Shown here: positions 1-13,580 of the stretch, piece after piece
Position numbering within the stretch: the stretch's first letter is position 1
How the letters are laid out: every line of letters starts with the position of its first letter
Position numbers and translations under genes: made by a program
Assembly: GCA_007844125.1 (NCBI GenBank)
Contig: CM017562.1
Coordinates: forward strand, 58,783,029 to 58,847,028
Length of the DNA stretch: 64,000 nt
Direction of reading: 5' to 3'
Source of the DNA: Sinonovacula constricta
Lineage: Eukaryota; Mollusca; Bivalvia; Cardiida; Solecurtidae
Notes under the pieces: model-generated
The model's database searches: none
What the model saw: only the letters and a program-made list of their open reading frames with translations
Told to the model about the DNA's origin: nothing

Positions 1-3000
1 CGTTGCGTACCAACACACTGCACATGGCTGTCAATAGGACAATAGAGAATCGTTGCTGTACCAACACACTGCACATGGCTGTCAATAGGACAATAGAGAA
101 TCGTTGCTGTACCAACACACTGCACATGGCTGTCAATAGGACAATAGAGAATCGTTGCTGTACCAACACACTGCACATGGCTGTCAATAGGACAATAGAG
201 AATCGTTGCTGTACCAACACACTGCACATGGCTGTCAATAGGACAATAGAGAATCGTTGCTGTACCAACACACTGCACATGGCTGTCAATAGGACAATAG
301 AGAATCGTTGCTGTACCAACACACTGCACATGGCTGTCAATAGGACAATAGAGAATCGTTGCTGTACCAACACACTGCACATGGCTGTCAATAGGACAAT
401 AGAGAATCGTTGCTGTACCAACACACTGCACATGGCTGTCAATAGGACAATAGAGAATCGTTGCTGTACCAACACACTGCACATGGCTGTCAATAGGACA
501 ATAGAGAATCGTTGCTGTACCAACACACTGCACATGGCTGTCAATAGGACAATAGAGAATCGTTGCTGTACCAACACACTGCACATGGCTGTCAATAGGA
601 CAATAGAGAATCGTTGCTGTACCAACACACTGCACATGGCTGTCAATAGGACAATAGAGAATCGTTGCTGTACCAACACACTGCACATGGCTGTCAATAG
701 GACAAGTAGAGAATCGTTGCTGTACCAACACACTGCACATGGCTGTCAATAGGACAATAGAGAATCGTTGCCGTACCAACACACTGCACATGGCTGCAAT
801 AGGACAGTAGAGAATCGTTGCCGTACCAACACACCTGCACATGGCTGTCAATAGGACAGTAGAGAATCGTTGCTGTACCCAACACCTGCACATGGCTGTC
901 AATAGGACACTAGAGAATTCGTTGCTGTACCAACACACTGCACATGGCTGTCAATAGGACAATAGACAATCGTTGCCGTACCAACACACTGCACATGGCT
1001 GTCAATAGGACAATAGAGAATCGTTGCTGTACCAACACACTGTACATGGCTGTCAATAGGACAATAGAGAATCGTGCTCGTACCAACACACTGCACATGG
1101 CTGTCAATAGACAATAGAGAATCGTTGCTGTACCAACACACTGCACATGGCTGTCAATAGGACAATAGAGAATCGTTGCTGTACCAACACACTGCACATG
1201 GCTGTCAATAGGACAATAGAGAATCGTTGCTGTACCAACACACTGCACATGGCTGTCAATAGGACAATAGAGAATCGTTGCTGTACCAACACACTGCACA
1301 TGGCTGTCAATAGGACAATAGAGAATCGTTGCCGTACCAACACACTGCACATGGCTGTCAATAGGACAATAGAGAATCGTTGCCTGTACCAACACACTGC
1401 ACATGGCTGTCCAATAGGACAATAGAGAATCGTTGCTGTACCAACACACTGCACATGGCTGTCAATAGGACAGTAGTAGAGAATCGTTGCTGTACCAACA
1501 CACTGCACATGGCTGTCAATAGGACAATAGAGAATCGTTGCTGTACCAACACACTGCACATGGCTGTCAATAGGACAATAGAGAATCGTTGCTGTACCAA
1601 CACACTGCACATGGCTGTCAATAGGACAATAGAGAATCGTTGCTGTACCAACACACTGCACATGGCTGTCAATAGGACAGTAGAGAATCGTTGCTGTACC
1701 AACACACTGCACATGGCTGTCAATAGGACAATAGAGAATCGTTGCTGTACCAACACACTGCACATGGCTGTCAATAGGACAATAGAGAATCGTTGCTGTA
1801 CCAACACACTGCACATGGCTGTCAATAGGACAATAGAGAATCGTTGCTGTACCAACACACTGCACATGGCTGTCATAGGACAGTAGAGAATCGTTGCTGT
1901 ACCAACACACTGCACATGGCTTGTCAATAGGACAATAGAGAATCGTTGCTGTACCAACACACTGCACATGGCTGTCAATAGGACAGATAGAAATCGTTGC
2001 TGTACCAACACACTGCACATGGCTGTCAATAGGACAATAGAGAATCGTTGCTGTACCAACACACTGCACATGGCTGTCAATAGGACAATAGAGAATCGTT
2101 GCTGTACCAACACACTGCACATGGCTGTCAATAGGACAATAGAGAATCGTTGCTGTACCAACACACTGCACATGGCTGTCAATAGGACAATAGAATCGTT
2201 GCTGTACCAACACACTGCACATGGCTGTCAATAGGACAATAGAGAATCGTTGCTGTACCAACACACTGCACATGGCTGTCAATAGGACAATAGAGAATCG
2301 TTGCTGTACCAACACACTGCACATGGCTGTCAATAGGACAATAGAGAATCGTTGCTGTACCAACACACTGCACATGGCTGTCAATAGGACAATAGAGAAT
2401 CGTTGCTGTACCAACACACTGCACATGGCTGTCAATAGGACAATAGAGAATCGTTGCTGTACCAACACACTGCACATGGCTGTCAATAGGACAATAGAGA
2501 ATCGTTGCTGTACCAACACACTGCATCATGGCTGTCAATAGGACAGTAGAGAATCGTTGCTGTACCAACACACTGCACATGGCTGTCAATAGGACAATAG
2601 AGAATCGTTGCTGTACCAACACACTGCACATGGCTGTCAATAGGACAGTAGAGAATCGTTGCTGTACCAAACACACTGCACATGGCTGTCAATAGGACAA
2701 TAGAGAATCGGTTGCTGTACCAACACACTGCACATGGCTGTCAATAGGACAATAGAGAATCGTTGCTGTACCAACACACTGCACATGGCTGTCAATAGGA
2801 CAATAGAGAATCGTTGCTGTACCAACACACTGCACATGGCTGTCAATAGGACAAGTAGAGAATCGTTGCTGTACCAACACACTGCACATGGCTGTCAATA
2901 GGACAAGTAGAGAATCGTTGCTGTACCAACACACTGCACATGGCTGTCAATAGGACAGTAGAGAATCGTTGCCTGTACCAACACACTGCACATGGCTGTC

Positions 3001-6000
3001 AATAGGACAATAGAGAATCGTTGCTGTACCAACACACTGCACATGGCTGTCAATAGGACAATAGAGAATCGTTGCTGTACCAACACACTGCACATGGCTG
3101 TCAATAGGACAATAGAGAATCGTTGCTGTACCAACACACTGCACATGGCTGTCAATAGGACAATAGAGAATCGTTGCTGTACCAACACACTGCACATGGC
3201 TGTCAATAGGACAATAGAGAATCGTTGCTGTACCAACACACTGCACATGGCTGTCAATAGGACAATAGAGAATCGTTGCTGTACCAACACACTGCACATG
3301 GCTGTCAATAGGACAATAGAGAATCGTTGCTGTACCAACACACTGCACATGGCTGTCAATAGGACAATAGAGAATCGTTGCTGTACCAACACACTGCACA
3401 TGGCTGTCAATAGGACAAGTAGAGAATCGTTGCTGTACCAACACACTGCACATGGCTGTCAATAGGACAATAGAGAATCGTTGCTGTACCAACACACTGC
3501 ACATGGCTGTCAATAGGACAATAGAGAATCGTTGCTGTACCAACACACTGCACATGGCTGTCAATAGGACAATAGAGAATCGTTGCTGTACCAACACACT
3601 GCACATGGCTGTCAATAGGACAATAGAGAATCGTTGCTGTACCAACACACTGCACATGGCTGTCAATAGGACAATAGAGAATCGTTGCTGTACCAACACA
3701 CTGCACATGGCTGTCAATAGGACAATAGAGAATCGTTGCTGTACCAACACACTGCACATGGCTGTCAATAGGACAATAGAGAATCGTTGCTGTACCAACA
3801 CACTGCACATGGCTGTCAATAGGACAATAGAGAATCGTTGCTGTACCAACACACTGCACATGGCTGTCAATAGGACAATAGAGAATCGTTGCTGTACCAA
3901 CACACTGCACATGGCTGTCAATAGGACAATAGAGAATCGTTGCTGTACCAACACACTGCACATGGCTGTCAATAGGACAATAGAGAATCGTTGCTGTACC
4001 AACACACTGCACATGGCTGTCAATAGGACAATAGAGAATCGTTGCCTGTACCAACACACTGCACATGGCTGTCAATAGGACAATAGAGAATCGTTGCTGT
4101 ACCAACACACTGCACATGGCTGTCAATAGGACAATAGAGAATCGTTGCTGTACCAACACACTGCACATGGCTGTCAATAGGACAATAGAGAATCGTTGCT
4201 GTACCAACACACTGCACATGGCTGTCAATAGGACAGTAGAGAATCGTTGCTGTACCAACACACTGCACATGGCTGTCAATAGGACAATAGAGAATCGTTG
4301 CTGTACCAACACACTGCACATGGCTGTCAATAGGACAATAGAGAATCGTTGCTGTACCAACACACTGCACATGGCTGTCAATAGGACAATAGAGAATCGT
4401 TGCTGTACCAACACACTGCACATGGCTGTCAATAGGACAATAGAGAATCGTTGCTGTACCAACACACTGCACATGGCTGTCAATAGGACATGAGAGAATC
4501 GTTGCTGTACCAACACACTGCACATGGCTGTCAATAGGACAATAGAGAATCGTTGCTGTACCAACACACTGCACATGGCTGTCAATAGGACAATAGAGAA
4601 TCGTTGCTGTACCAACACACTGCACATGGCTGTCAATAGGACAATAGAGAATCGTTGCTGTACCAACACACTGCACATGGCTGTCAATAGGACAATAGAG
4701 AATCGTTGCTGTACCAACACACTGCACATGGCTGTCAATAGGACAATAGAGAATCGTTGCCTGTACCAACACACTGCACATGGCTGTCAATAGGACAATA
4801 GAGAATCGTTGCTGTACCAACACACTGCACATGGCTGTCAATAGGACAATAGAGAATCGTTGCCTGTACCAACACACTGCACATGGCTGTCAATAGGACA
4901 ATTAGAGAATCGTTGCTGTACCAACACACTGCACATGGCTGTCAATAGGACAATAGAGAATCGTTGCTGTACCAACACAACTGCACATGGCTGTCAATAG
5001 GACAATAGAGAATCGTTGCTGTACCAACACACTGCACATGGCTGTCAATAGGACAAGTAGAGAATCGTTGCTGTACCAACACACTGCACATGGCTGTCAA
5101 TAGGACAATAGAGAATCGTTGCTGTACCAACACACTGCACATGGCTGTCAATAGGACAAGTAGAGAATCGTTGCTGTACCAACACACTGCACATGGCTGT
5201 CAATAGGACAATAGAGAATCGTTGCTGTACCAACACACTGCACATGGCTGTCAATAGGACAATAGAGAATCGTTGCTGTACCAACACACTGCACATGGCT
5301 GTCAATAGGACAATAGAGAATCGTTGCTGTACCAACACACTGCACATGGCTGTCAATAGGACAATAGAGAATCGTTGCTGTACCAACACACTGCACATGG
5401 CTGTCAATAGGACAATAGAGAATCGTTGCTGTACCAACACACTGCACATGGCTGTCAATAGGACAATAGAGAATCGTTGCTGTACCAACACACTGCACAT
5501 GGCTGTCAATAGGACAATAGAGAATCGTTGCCGTACCAACACACTGCACATGGCTGTCAATAGGACAATAGAGAATCGTTGCTGTACCAACACACTGCAC
5601 ATGGCTGTCAATAGGACAATAGAGAATCGTTGCCGTACCAACACACTGCACATGGCTGTCAATAGGACAATAGAGAATCGTTGCCGTACCAACACACTGC
5701 ACATGGCTGTCAATAGGACAGTAGAGAATCGTTGCTGTACCAACACACTGCACATGGCTGTCAATAGGACAATAGAGAATCGTTGCTGTACCAACACACT
5801 GCACATGGCTGTCAATAGGACAATAGAGAATCGTTGCTGTACCAACACACTGCACATGGCTGTCAATAGGACAATAGAGAATCGTTGCTGTACCAACACA
5901 CTGCACATGGCTGTCAATAGGACAATAGAGAATCGTTGCTGTACCAACACACTGCACATGGCTGTCAATAGGACAATAGAGAATCGTTGCTGTACCAACA

Positions 6001-9000
6001 CACTGCACATGGCTGTCAATAGGACAATAGAGAATCGTTGCTGTACCAACACACTGCACATGGCTGTCAATAGGACAATAGAGAATCGTTGCTGTACCAA
6101 CACACTGCACATGGCTGTCAATAGGACAATAGAGAATCGTTGCTGTACCAACACACTGCACATGGCTGTCAATAGGACAATAGAGAATCGTTGCTGTACC
6201 AACACACTGCACATGGCTGTCAATAGGACAATAGAGAATCGTTGCTGTACCAACACACTGCACATGGCTGTCAATAGGACAATAGAGAATCGTTGCTGTA
6301 CCAACACACTGCACATGGCTGTCAATAGGACAATAGAGAATCGTTGCTGTACCAACACACTGCACATGGCTGTCAATAGGACAATAGAGAATCGTTGCTG
6401 TACCAACACACTGCACATGGCTGTCAATAGGACAATAGAGAATCGTTGCTGTACCAACACACTGCACATGGCTGTCAATAGGACAATAGAGAATCGTTGC
6501 TGTACCAACACACTGCACATGGCTGTCAATAGGACAATAGAGAATCGTTGCTGTACCAACACACTGCACATGGCTGTCAATAGGACAATAGAGAATCGTT
6601 GCTGTACCAACACGCACATGGCTGTCAATAGGACAATAGAGAATCGTTGCTGTACCAACACACTGCACATGGCTGTCAATAGGACAATAGAGAATCGTTG
6701 CTGTACCAACACACTGCACATGGCTGTCAATAGGACAATAGAGAATCGTTGCTGTACCAACACACTGCACATGGCTGTCAATAGGACAATAGAGAATCGT
6801 TGCTGTACCAACACACTGCACATGGCTGTCAATAGGACAATAGAGAATCGTTGCTGTACCAACACACTGCACATGGCTGTCAATAGGACAATAGAGAATC
6901 GTTGCTGTACCAACATACTGCACATGGCTGTCAATAGGACAATAGAGAATCGTTGCTGTACCAACACACTGCACATGGCTGTCAATAGGACAATAGAGAA
7001 TCGTTGCTGTACCAACACACTGCACATGGCTGTCAATAGGACAATAGAGAATCGTTGCTGTACCAACACACTGCACATGGCTGTCAATAGGACAGTAGAG
7101 AATCGTTGCTGTACCAACACACTGCACATGGCTGTCAATAGGACAATAGAGAATCGTTGCTGTACCAACACACTGCACATGGCTGTCAATAGGACAATAG
7201 AGAATCGTTGCTGTACCAACACACTGCACATGGCTGTCAATAGGACAGTAGTAGAGAATCGTTGCTGTACCAACACACTGCACATGGCTGTCAATAGGAC
7301 AATAGAGAATCGTTGCCTTACCAACACACTGCACATGGCTGTCAATAGGACAATAGAGAATCGTTGCTGTACCAACACACTGCACATGGCTGTCAATAGG
7401 ACAATAGAGAATCGTTGCTGTACCAACACACTGCACATGGCTGTCAATAGGACAATAGAGAATCGTTGCTGTACCAACACACTGCACATGGCTGTCAATA
7501 GGACAATAGAGAATCGTTGCTGTACCAACACACTGCACATGGCTGTCAATAGGACAATAGAGAATCGTTGCTGTACCAACACACTGCACATGGCTGTCAA
7601 TAGGACAATAGAGAATCGTTGCTGTACCAACACACTGCACATGGCTGTCAATAGGACAATAGAGAATCGTTGCTGTACCAACACACTGCACATGGCTGTC
7701 AATAGGACAATAGAGAATCGTTGCTGTACCAACACACTGCACATGGCTGTCAATAGGACAATAGAGAATCGTTGCTGTACCAACACACTGCACATGGCTG
7801 TCAATAGGACAATAGAGAATCGTTGCTGTACCAACACACTGCACATGGCTGTCAATAGGACAATAGAGAATCGTTGCTGTACCAACACACTGCACATGGC
7901 TGTCAATAGGACAATAGAGAATCGTTGCTGTACCAACACACTGCACATGGCTGTCAATAGGACAATAGAGAATCGTTGCTGTACCAACACACTGCACATG
8001 GCTGTCAATAGGACAATAGAGAATCGTTGCTGTACCAACACACTGCACATGGCTGTCAATAGGACAATAGAGAATCGTTGCTGTACCAACACACTGCACA
8101 TGGCTGTCAATAGGACAATAGAGAATCGTTGCTGTACCAACACACTGCACATGGCTGTCAATAGGACAATAGAGAATCGTTGCTGTACCAACACACTGCA
8201 CATGGCTGTCAATAGGACAATAGAGAATCGTTGCTGTACCAACACACTGCACATGGCTGTCAATAGGACAATAGAGAATCGTTGCTGTACCAACACACTG
8301 CACATGGCTGTCAATAGGACAATAGAGAATCGTTGCTGTACCAACACACTGCACATGGCTGTCAATAGGACAATAGAGAATCGTTGCTGTACCAACACAC
8401 TGCACATGGCTGTCAATAGGACAATAGAATCGTTGCTGTACCAACACACTGCACATGGCTGTCAATAGGACAAGAGAATCGTTGCTGTACCAACACACTG
8501 CACATGGCTGTCAATAGGACAATAGAGAATCGTTGCTGTACCAACACACTGCACATGGCTGTCAATAGGACAATAGAGAATCGTTGCTGTACCAACACAC
8601 TGCACATGGCTGTCAATAGGACAATAGAGAATCGTTGCTGTACCAACACACTGCACATGGCTGTCAATAGGACAATAGAGAATCGTTGCTGTACCAACAC
8701 ACTGCACATGGCTGTCAATAGGACAATAGAGAATCGTTGCTGTACCAACACACTGCACATGGCTGTCAATAGGACAATAGAGAATCGTTGCTGTACCAAC
8801 ACACTGCACATGGCTGTCAATAGGACAATAGAGAATCGTTGCTGTACCAACACACTGCACATGGCTGTCAATAGGACAATAGAGAATCGTTGCTGTACCA
8901 ACACACTGCACATGGCTGTCAATAGGACAATAGAGAATCGTTGCTGTACCAACACACTGCACATGGCTGTCAATAGGACAATAGAGAATCGTTGCTGTAC

Positions 9001-9957
9001 CAACACACTGCACATGGCTGTCAATAGGACAATAGAGAATCGTTGCTGTACCAACACACTGCACATGGCTGTCAATAGGACAGTAGAGAATCGTTGCTGT
9101 ACCAACACACTGCACATGGCTGTCAATAGGACAATAGAGAATCGTTGCTGTACCAACACACTGCACATGGCTGTCAATAGGACAATAGAGAATCGTTGCT
9201 GTAACACACTGCACATGGCTGTCAATAGGACAATAGAGAATCGTTGCTGTACCAACACACTGCACATGGCTGTCAATAGGACAATAGAGAATCGTTGCTG
9301 TACCAACACACTGCACATGGCTGTCAATAGGACAATAGAGAATCGTTGCTGTACCAACACACTGCACATGGCTGTCAATAGGACAATAGAGAATCGTTGC
9401 TGTACCAACACACTGCACATGGCTGTCAATATGACAATAGAGAATCGTTGCTGTACCAACACACTGTACATGGCCATGGCTGTCAATAGGACAATAGAGA
9501 ATCGTTGCTGTACCAACACACTGCACATGGCTGTCAATAGGACAATAGAGAATCGTTGCTGTACCAACACACTGTACATGGCCATGGCTGTCAATAGGAC
9601 AATAGAGAATCGTTGCTGTACCAACACACTGCACATGGCTGTCAATAGGACAATAGAGAATCGTTGCTGTACCAACACACTGCACATGGCTGTCAATAGG
9701 ACAATAGAGAATCGTTGCTGTACCAACACACTGCACATGGCTGTCAATAGGACAATAGAGAATCGTTGCTGTACCAACACACTGCACATGGCTGTCAATA
9801 TGACAATAGAGAATCGTTGCTGTACCAACACACTGTACATGGCCATGGCTGTCAATAGGACAATAGAGAATCGTTGCTGTACCAACACACTGCACATGGC
9901 TGTCAATAGGACAATAGAGAATCGTTGCTGTACCAACACACTGCACATGGCTGTCAA
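1..9957. repeat. 51-bp satellite array (about 195 units), left-truncated
   Basis: A head-to-tail array with a 51-bp period starts before base 1 and ends in unique sequence at about 9957. Each unit contains CCAACACACTGCACATGG, then a near-duplicated octamer pair (CAATAGGA, CAATAGAG), then AATCGTTGCTGTA. The period equals 17 codons and the consensus has no stop in one forward and two reverse frames, which produces apparent proteins of over 1,000 residues. Variant units cluster at about 690-1100, 1380-1480, 1860-2000, 2520-2980 and 4740-5170. The block from 5190 to 9420 is nearly uniform. I see no intron, non-repetitive N-terminus or transcript signal, so I call it a satellite and not a gene. 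No CENP-B-like box was recognised. Confidence 0.97.
9432..9855. repeat. Higher-order repeat with 57-bp variant units at the right end of the satellite
   Basis: Three units near 9465-9480, 9573-9588 and 9832-9847 carry TGTACATGGCCATGGCTG, a 6-bp expansion giving 57-bp units. Two of them directly follow a marker variant (ATATGACAA in place of ATAGGACAA) at 9430 and 9799. The two marker pairs are 369 bp apart, which equals five 51-bp units plus two 57-bp units. A block of seven units has therefore been duplicated as one piece. Confidence 0.85.
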
Positions 9958-10470
9958 GAATAGAAGGATGCTATAGTTTGTTTAAAATCACCGATTTCTT
10001 GTTTAAGTACTTTATCAACAGATTTCCACGTTGTATTGACTGTTATTTTTATGTATGTGCGCCATATAGACTTATATTTTATTCAATAATTGATATGCTG
10101 GTAAGCTAAATAAGACAATAAATAAAGTTTAATCCCTTTGGAATTTCCTATACTCAAGCAATGCATAGATGGGTTAATTAATGTGTTCGTTTTTAGCCAA
10201 CAGCAAACCAATATATTACTCCTATAGCAATTAAAACAATACATATGTAAAAATTCAATGGGTAGCAAATAACTTTAGTAAAACCACCCTTACACACAAG
10301 CCATTTGAGTCGAATGGTTATCTTGATAAAAATGTAAGCAAACAACAGCATTGTCATTAGCCCAGCTTATACTTTACTTTGCTTTCTTTTTGCATGAGGC
10401 TTTCTATTCGAGACATGTAGAATCAAAATGAACATGTGTTATAATATACATTTTTAAAGCAAGGGCCTAC
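9958..10470. other. AT-rich spacer between satellite and transposon
   Basis: Non-repetitive AT-rich DNA. Reading frames are short and I see no gene, hairpin or tandem repeat. A 61-codon minus-strand frame at 10083-10268 has no recognisable features and is probably chance. Confidence 0.6.
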
Positions 10471-10713
10471 TAAAGGTCCGTTTATACACAGCGCGAACGC
10501 GAACGCGTCCAACGCGAACACGAAAGCGAACGCGACTTTTTAGCAGTTTTGCCATTCAAATAGAGCACGAACCCGCACGCGGAATACCGTCGACGGTTTT
10601 CGAGGCGACTCGTTTTTTCCTTGTTTTAAGAGCTAAAATTTGATTATTTGAGGAACTTGTAGTGTTGTACTTGTACACAAAACGTAGGAAAAGAAAGAGG
10701 CGTGTTTCCGTGC

Positions 10714-13052
10714 ATGAGCTTTTACAAAGACGACATGAATTTGGAGAGTTCCACCTACCTTGTTCAAGAATTACAGTTCCATCCGAACAAATTCCAACAA
10801 TACTTTAGAATGTCACAGGAGCAATTTGACCACATTTTGCAGTTAATTGAAGACGATATTACCAAACAAGATACGAACTGGAAGAAGGCCATTACCCCCA
10901 AGAGAACGACTGGCCATTTGCTTGAGGTAAGTAAAGTTTTAGTATTTCACACTTAATTATAAGACTTTATTTATACAATGCATTTGCTAACAAAGACAAC
11001 ACTCGAATAACAAACATTTCAAACATTTAATATTGTGTATACATGTATTCAGTGCAATATATCGTTTATACAGGTGTCATTTAAACAGATCCTCTGTTGA
11101 AAATAGTCATAATCATTGTATGTTCGATTATTTATCGATTCGAAAATTCAAAATTAAATGATTACAGTTTGTTCGATCGAAACTAAATAAAATACTTGCC
11201 ATCTGCAAAGTTAAAGTTCTAATAAGTCAAAGTGACAAAAAGGCGACCTTGTTGTCTTCACGTAGTCACTGATCGTTCAAATACTGGGTGTACGTATGGA
11301 AGCCCTGAAAAGCCGACTCCATGTTGCTGCTGATAGTGGGTTGGCTGTCCATTGGTTGTATGTCAGGTGCGGTGGATGTCATAACTCGGGTGGAGGTCAA
11401 ATACGGACCTTAATCCATGGACTGTCTGTCAAATGTTAACATCATTTGCGGAAAGCAGCTCTGCATTTCTGCTTCATGTTCGATGCTGTGTATTTTGAAT
11501 TTGACTTACGTTTCTGATTGTTGCAGCCATTGACCCAAGGAATAAATCCACATCATCTTGCTTTTCTTCGGCTTTCACATGAGTACTTGACTTCTTCTTC
11601 AAATATTCACATAAGGTGGCGTACAAATCATCTTTAGTGCGCTTTTGTTTTAGCTTGGAGCCTTGTGGAAGCAACTCTGGGGTTTGACGGTGTAACCGGA
11701 CAATCCTGTCCTGGCTGCAAGTCTGATACTTCACTTGCATCATCTTCTTCGTCAGTTAAGTTATCTGGTTGCAAAAGGTCATCATCTGATTCCTCTGCCA
11801 AGTTACTGCTAGTTGGTCTGTCACTCAAGTAGGGGGTTAAAAAGGACAGCGCGTTAGCGTACTTGTATTCCTTTACTGTTTTAGCTGCATTCCCGCTCCG
11901 ACATTGTAGCTTCCTTCGATATTTATTAAAACCATCACGCACATTCTTCTAACGAGTTTCCGTTTCTTTTCCTGAAACAAAAATTTAGATATGTATAATA
12001 ATATAAAATATAAAATGTCCGGTCCAAGCATAAACATACAAAACATAAACAGCATTTTAAGGGCATTTTTATTATTGTCAACCGGTTTCATTCAAATCAT
12101 CAGGACAATTATATGATATGTAATATTTTATTATGTTATAGTCCTAATGAGTTCAACGAAACCATTTGACAATATTAAAAATACCCTAAATATGTGTGCG
12201 TGAGTGCGTGCGTGTGTTGATTATTCATTGCCAACCGGTATCATTTAACTTCTCATCAGACCATTGTTGCCATTATTGCCCTGATGAGTGTGTAAACGAA
12301 ATCGGTTGGCAATAAAGTCATCCCAAATGACGTGTTTTTATTTTAGTTATACAAATCCTTGGACCGGACTATCTTGTTTATTATATATAAAATTATAATT
12401 ATTGTTAATATATAAAATTATAATTATCAACTACAGCAAATTCATCGACCTGAACCAACGCAAGAAATGTGGCGGCAAATTGAAAATGGATTTCGTGAAC
12501 GGTGGCGGTTCCAAAACCATATTGGTGCTTAAGATGGGAAGCACGTCTTGATTCAGGCGCCTCCCTGTTCAGGAAGTACATACTTCAATAACAAGAAAAC
12601 GTTCTCAATCGTACTTCTAGATAATGGTTCATACTGTTCAAATAGTGATTTTGGCATTATCAGACACAGTGCATTGGTATAAACAAAACGCTTGGTATAC
12701 CGGATGATAAACCATTGATCGTGGATGATTAACCCTGTCCTCTTGTAATAGTAGGAGATGAAGGATTCTGCCTCATGTCCCAGTTTGATGCGTCCGTACC
12801 CAGGCTCTGATCTGGATGATGCAAAGCGGATTTATAATTACAGATTATCGCGAGCAAGGAGAGTCTCCGAAAACGTGTTTGGCATACTTGCAAATCGTTG
12901 GAGGATGTATCACAGAAAACTCCTTCTGTCACTTGGAAATTGTAAACGCTTCAATAGTTTTACATGACATGTTGTGTTGTGGAAACGAGGTCGGTGCACA
13001 CAGGGCTGACGTTGACAAAACATGGAAAAAGACATCCACGATGGTGTATTGA
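10714..13052 (+). pseudogene. Harbinger transposase (HARBI1-like DDE nuclease), inactivated
   Basis: The N-terminal exon 10714-10926 encodes the family segment with FQQYFRMSQEQFDHIL and ITPK, and ends at a good donor (GAG|GTAAGT, 10927). The catalytic part resumes after an acceptor at 12436 (CTACAG) with WRQIENGFRERW and then GALDGKH, in which the Leu codon is TAA (12530-12532). The first catalytic Asp follows at 12533. The second lies in VGDEGF (Asp at 12757-12759). LMRPYPG and [12 protein letters not shown] follow in another frame, with the catalytic Glu in [12 protein letters not shown] at 12869-12871. IVLHDMLC needs a further shift. The middle helix-turn-helix region is not found between the exons. 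One stop, at least two frameshifts and a missing segment make it non-functional. Confidence 0.87.
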
Positions 13053-13580
13053 GGCCTTTGAGGCAATGAACATTAACCAAGGGAAACAGCCCTTGAGGTG
13101 GAGAACAGTTCAAAAACTACTCTGTCTCCCCAGCAGGAGCAGTCACATGGCAAATGGATGCATGCTTTTGACATGCTAATTAGGACAAAGATATACAGAC
13201 AAGCAGGCAGGCAGATTGTCTGTATTAATTTATGCAGCGTTTATTGTTACTTCCTGTGTATCAGATCTGTCAGTGTGAGACGTAGACTTTATAATATCGT
13301 AATTTAATTATATATTTCAGTTACACCTTAAATGGTGTCATTATGAGGACTGCTGACATGAAAGTTAAAACGTGTTTAATTAATAAAGTCATGCAGACAT
13401 TTATTTTTTTACAGTTCCATAACAATTTTGATACAGCTAAAATAAAATTAATTTCAATCACATGCCTGTCACTCCGACATTCTTTCCAATTGCTTTCCGT
13501 CTCTTTTTTTTAGTGATGTCTTTGTAATCTTTGTCTGCTTTGTCATAGAGCACATTGTTCTTTTCTATTTCTCGAATCAT
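11510..13580 (-). pseudogene. MADF (Myb/SANT-like) accessory protein of the Harbinger element, inactivated
   Basis: Exon 1 (13580-13466) begins MIREIEKNNVLYDKADKDY, which matches the start of a MADF domain (I-x-x-I-x-x-x-x-x-LYD-x-x-x-x-x-Y). It ends at a GC donor (ACAG|GCATGT). Exon 2 (11971-11510) follows TTTCAG and restores the Gly codon across the junction: GKETETR, then a TAG at 11949-11951 where the family has Trp, then KNVRDGFNKYRRK. A frameshift near 11700 separates this from the C-terminal part containing LFLGSMAATIRN, which resembles a BESS-type tail, before a donor at 11509. In Harbinger elements this protein helps the transposase bind DNA. The nonsense codon and frameshift make this copy dead. 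Confidence 0.75.
12071..12320. repeat. Two tandem hairpins inside the Harbinger element
   Basis: The first hairpin pairs 12071-12106 (TTGTCAACCGGTTTCATT, ATCATCAGGAC) with 12141-12176 (GTCCTAATGAG, CGAAACCATTTGACAA). The second pairs about 12226-12260 (ATTGCCAACCGGTATCATTT, TCTCATCAG) with 12282-12315 (CTGATGAG, CGAAATCGGTTGGCAAT). The two hairpins are related in sequence, so one looks like a duplicate of the other. They lie between the MADF exon and the transposase catalytic exon. This could be a foldback or MITE nested in the transposon, or an internal structural element. Confidence 0.7.

Noticed and set aside
5045..8498. Open frames of 1,091-1,134 codons on both strands
   Set aside because: They are a product of a 51-bp repeat with no stop in three frames. 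There is no non-repeat start, signal peptide, splice site or family match.
1..9957. CRISPR array
   Set aside because: Units are contiguous without unique spacers, and the context is eukaryotic.
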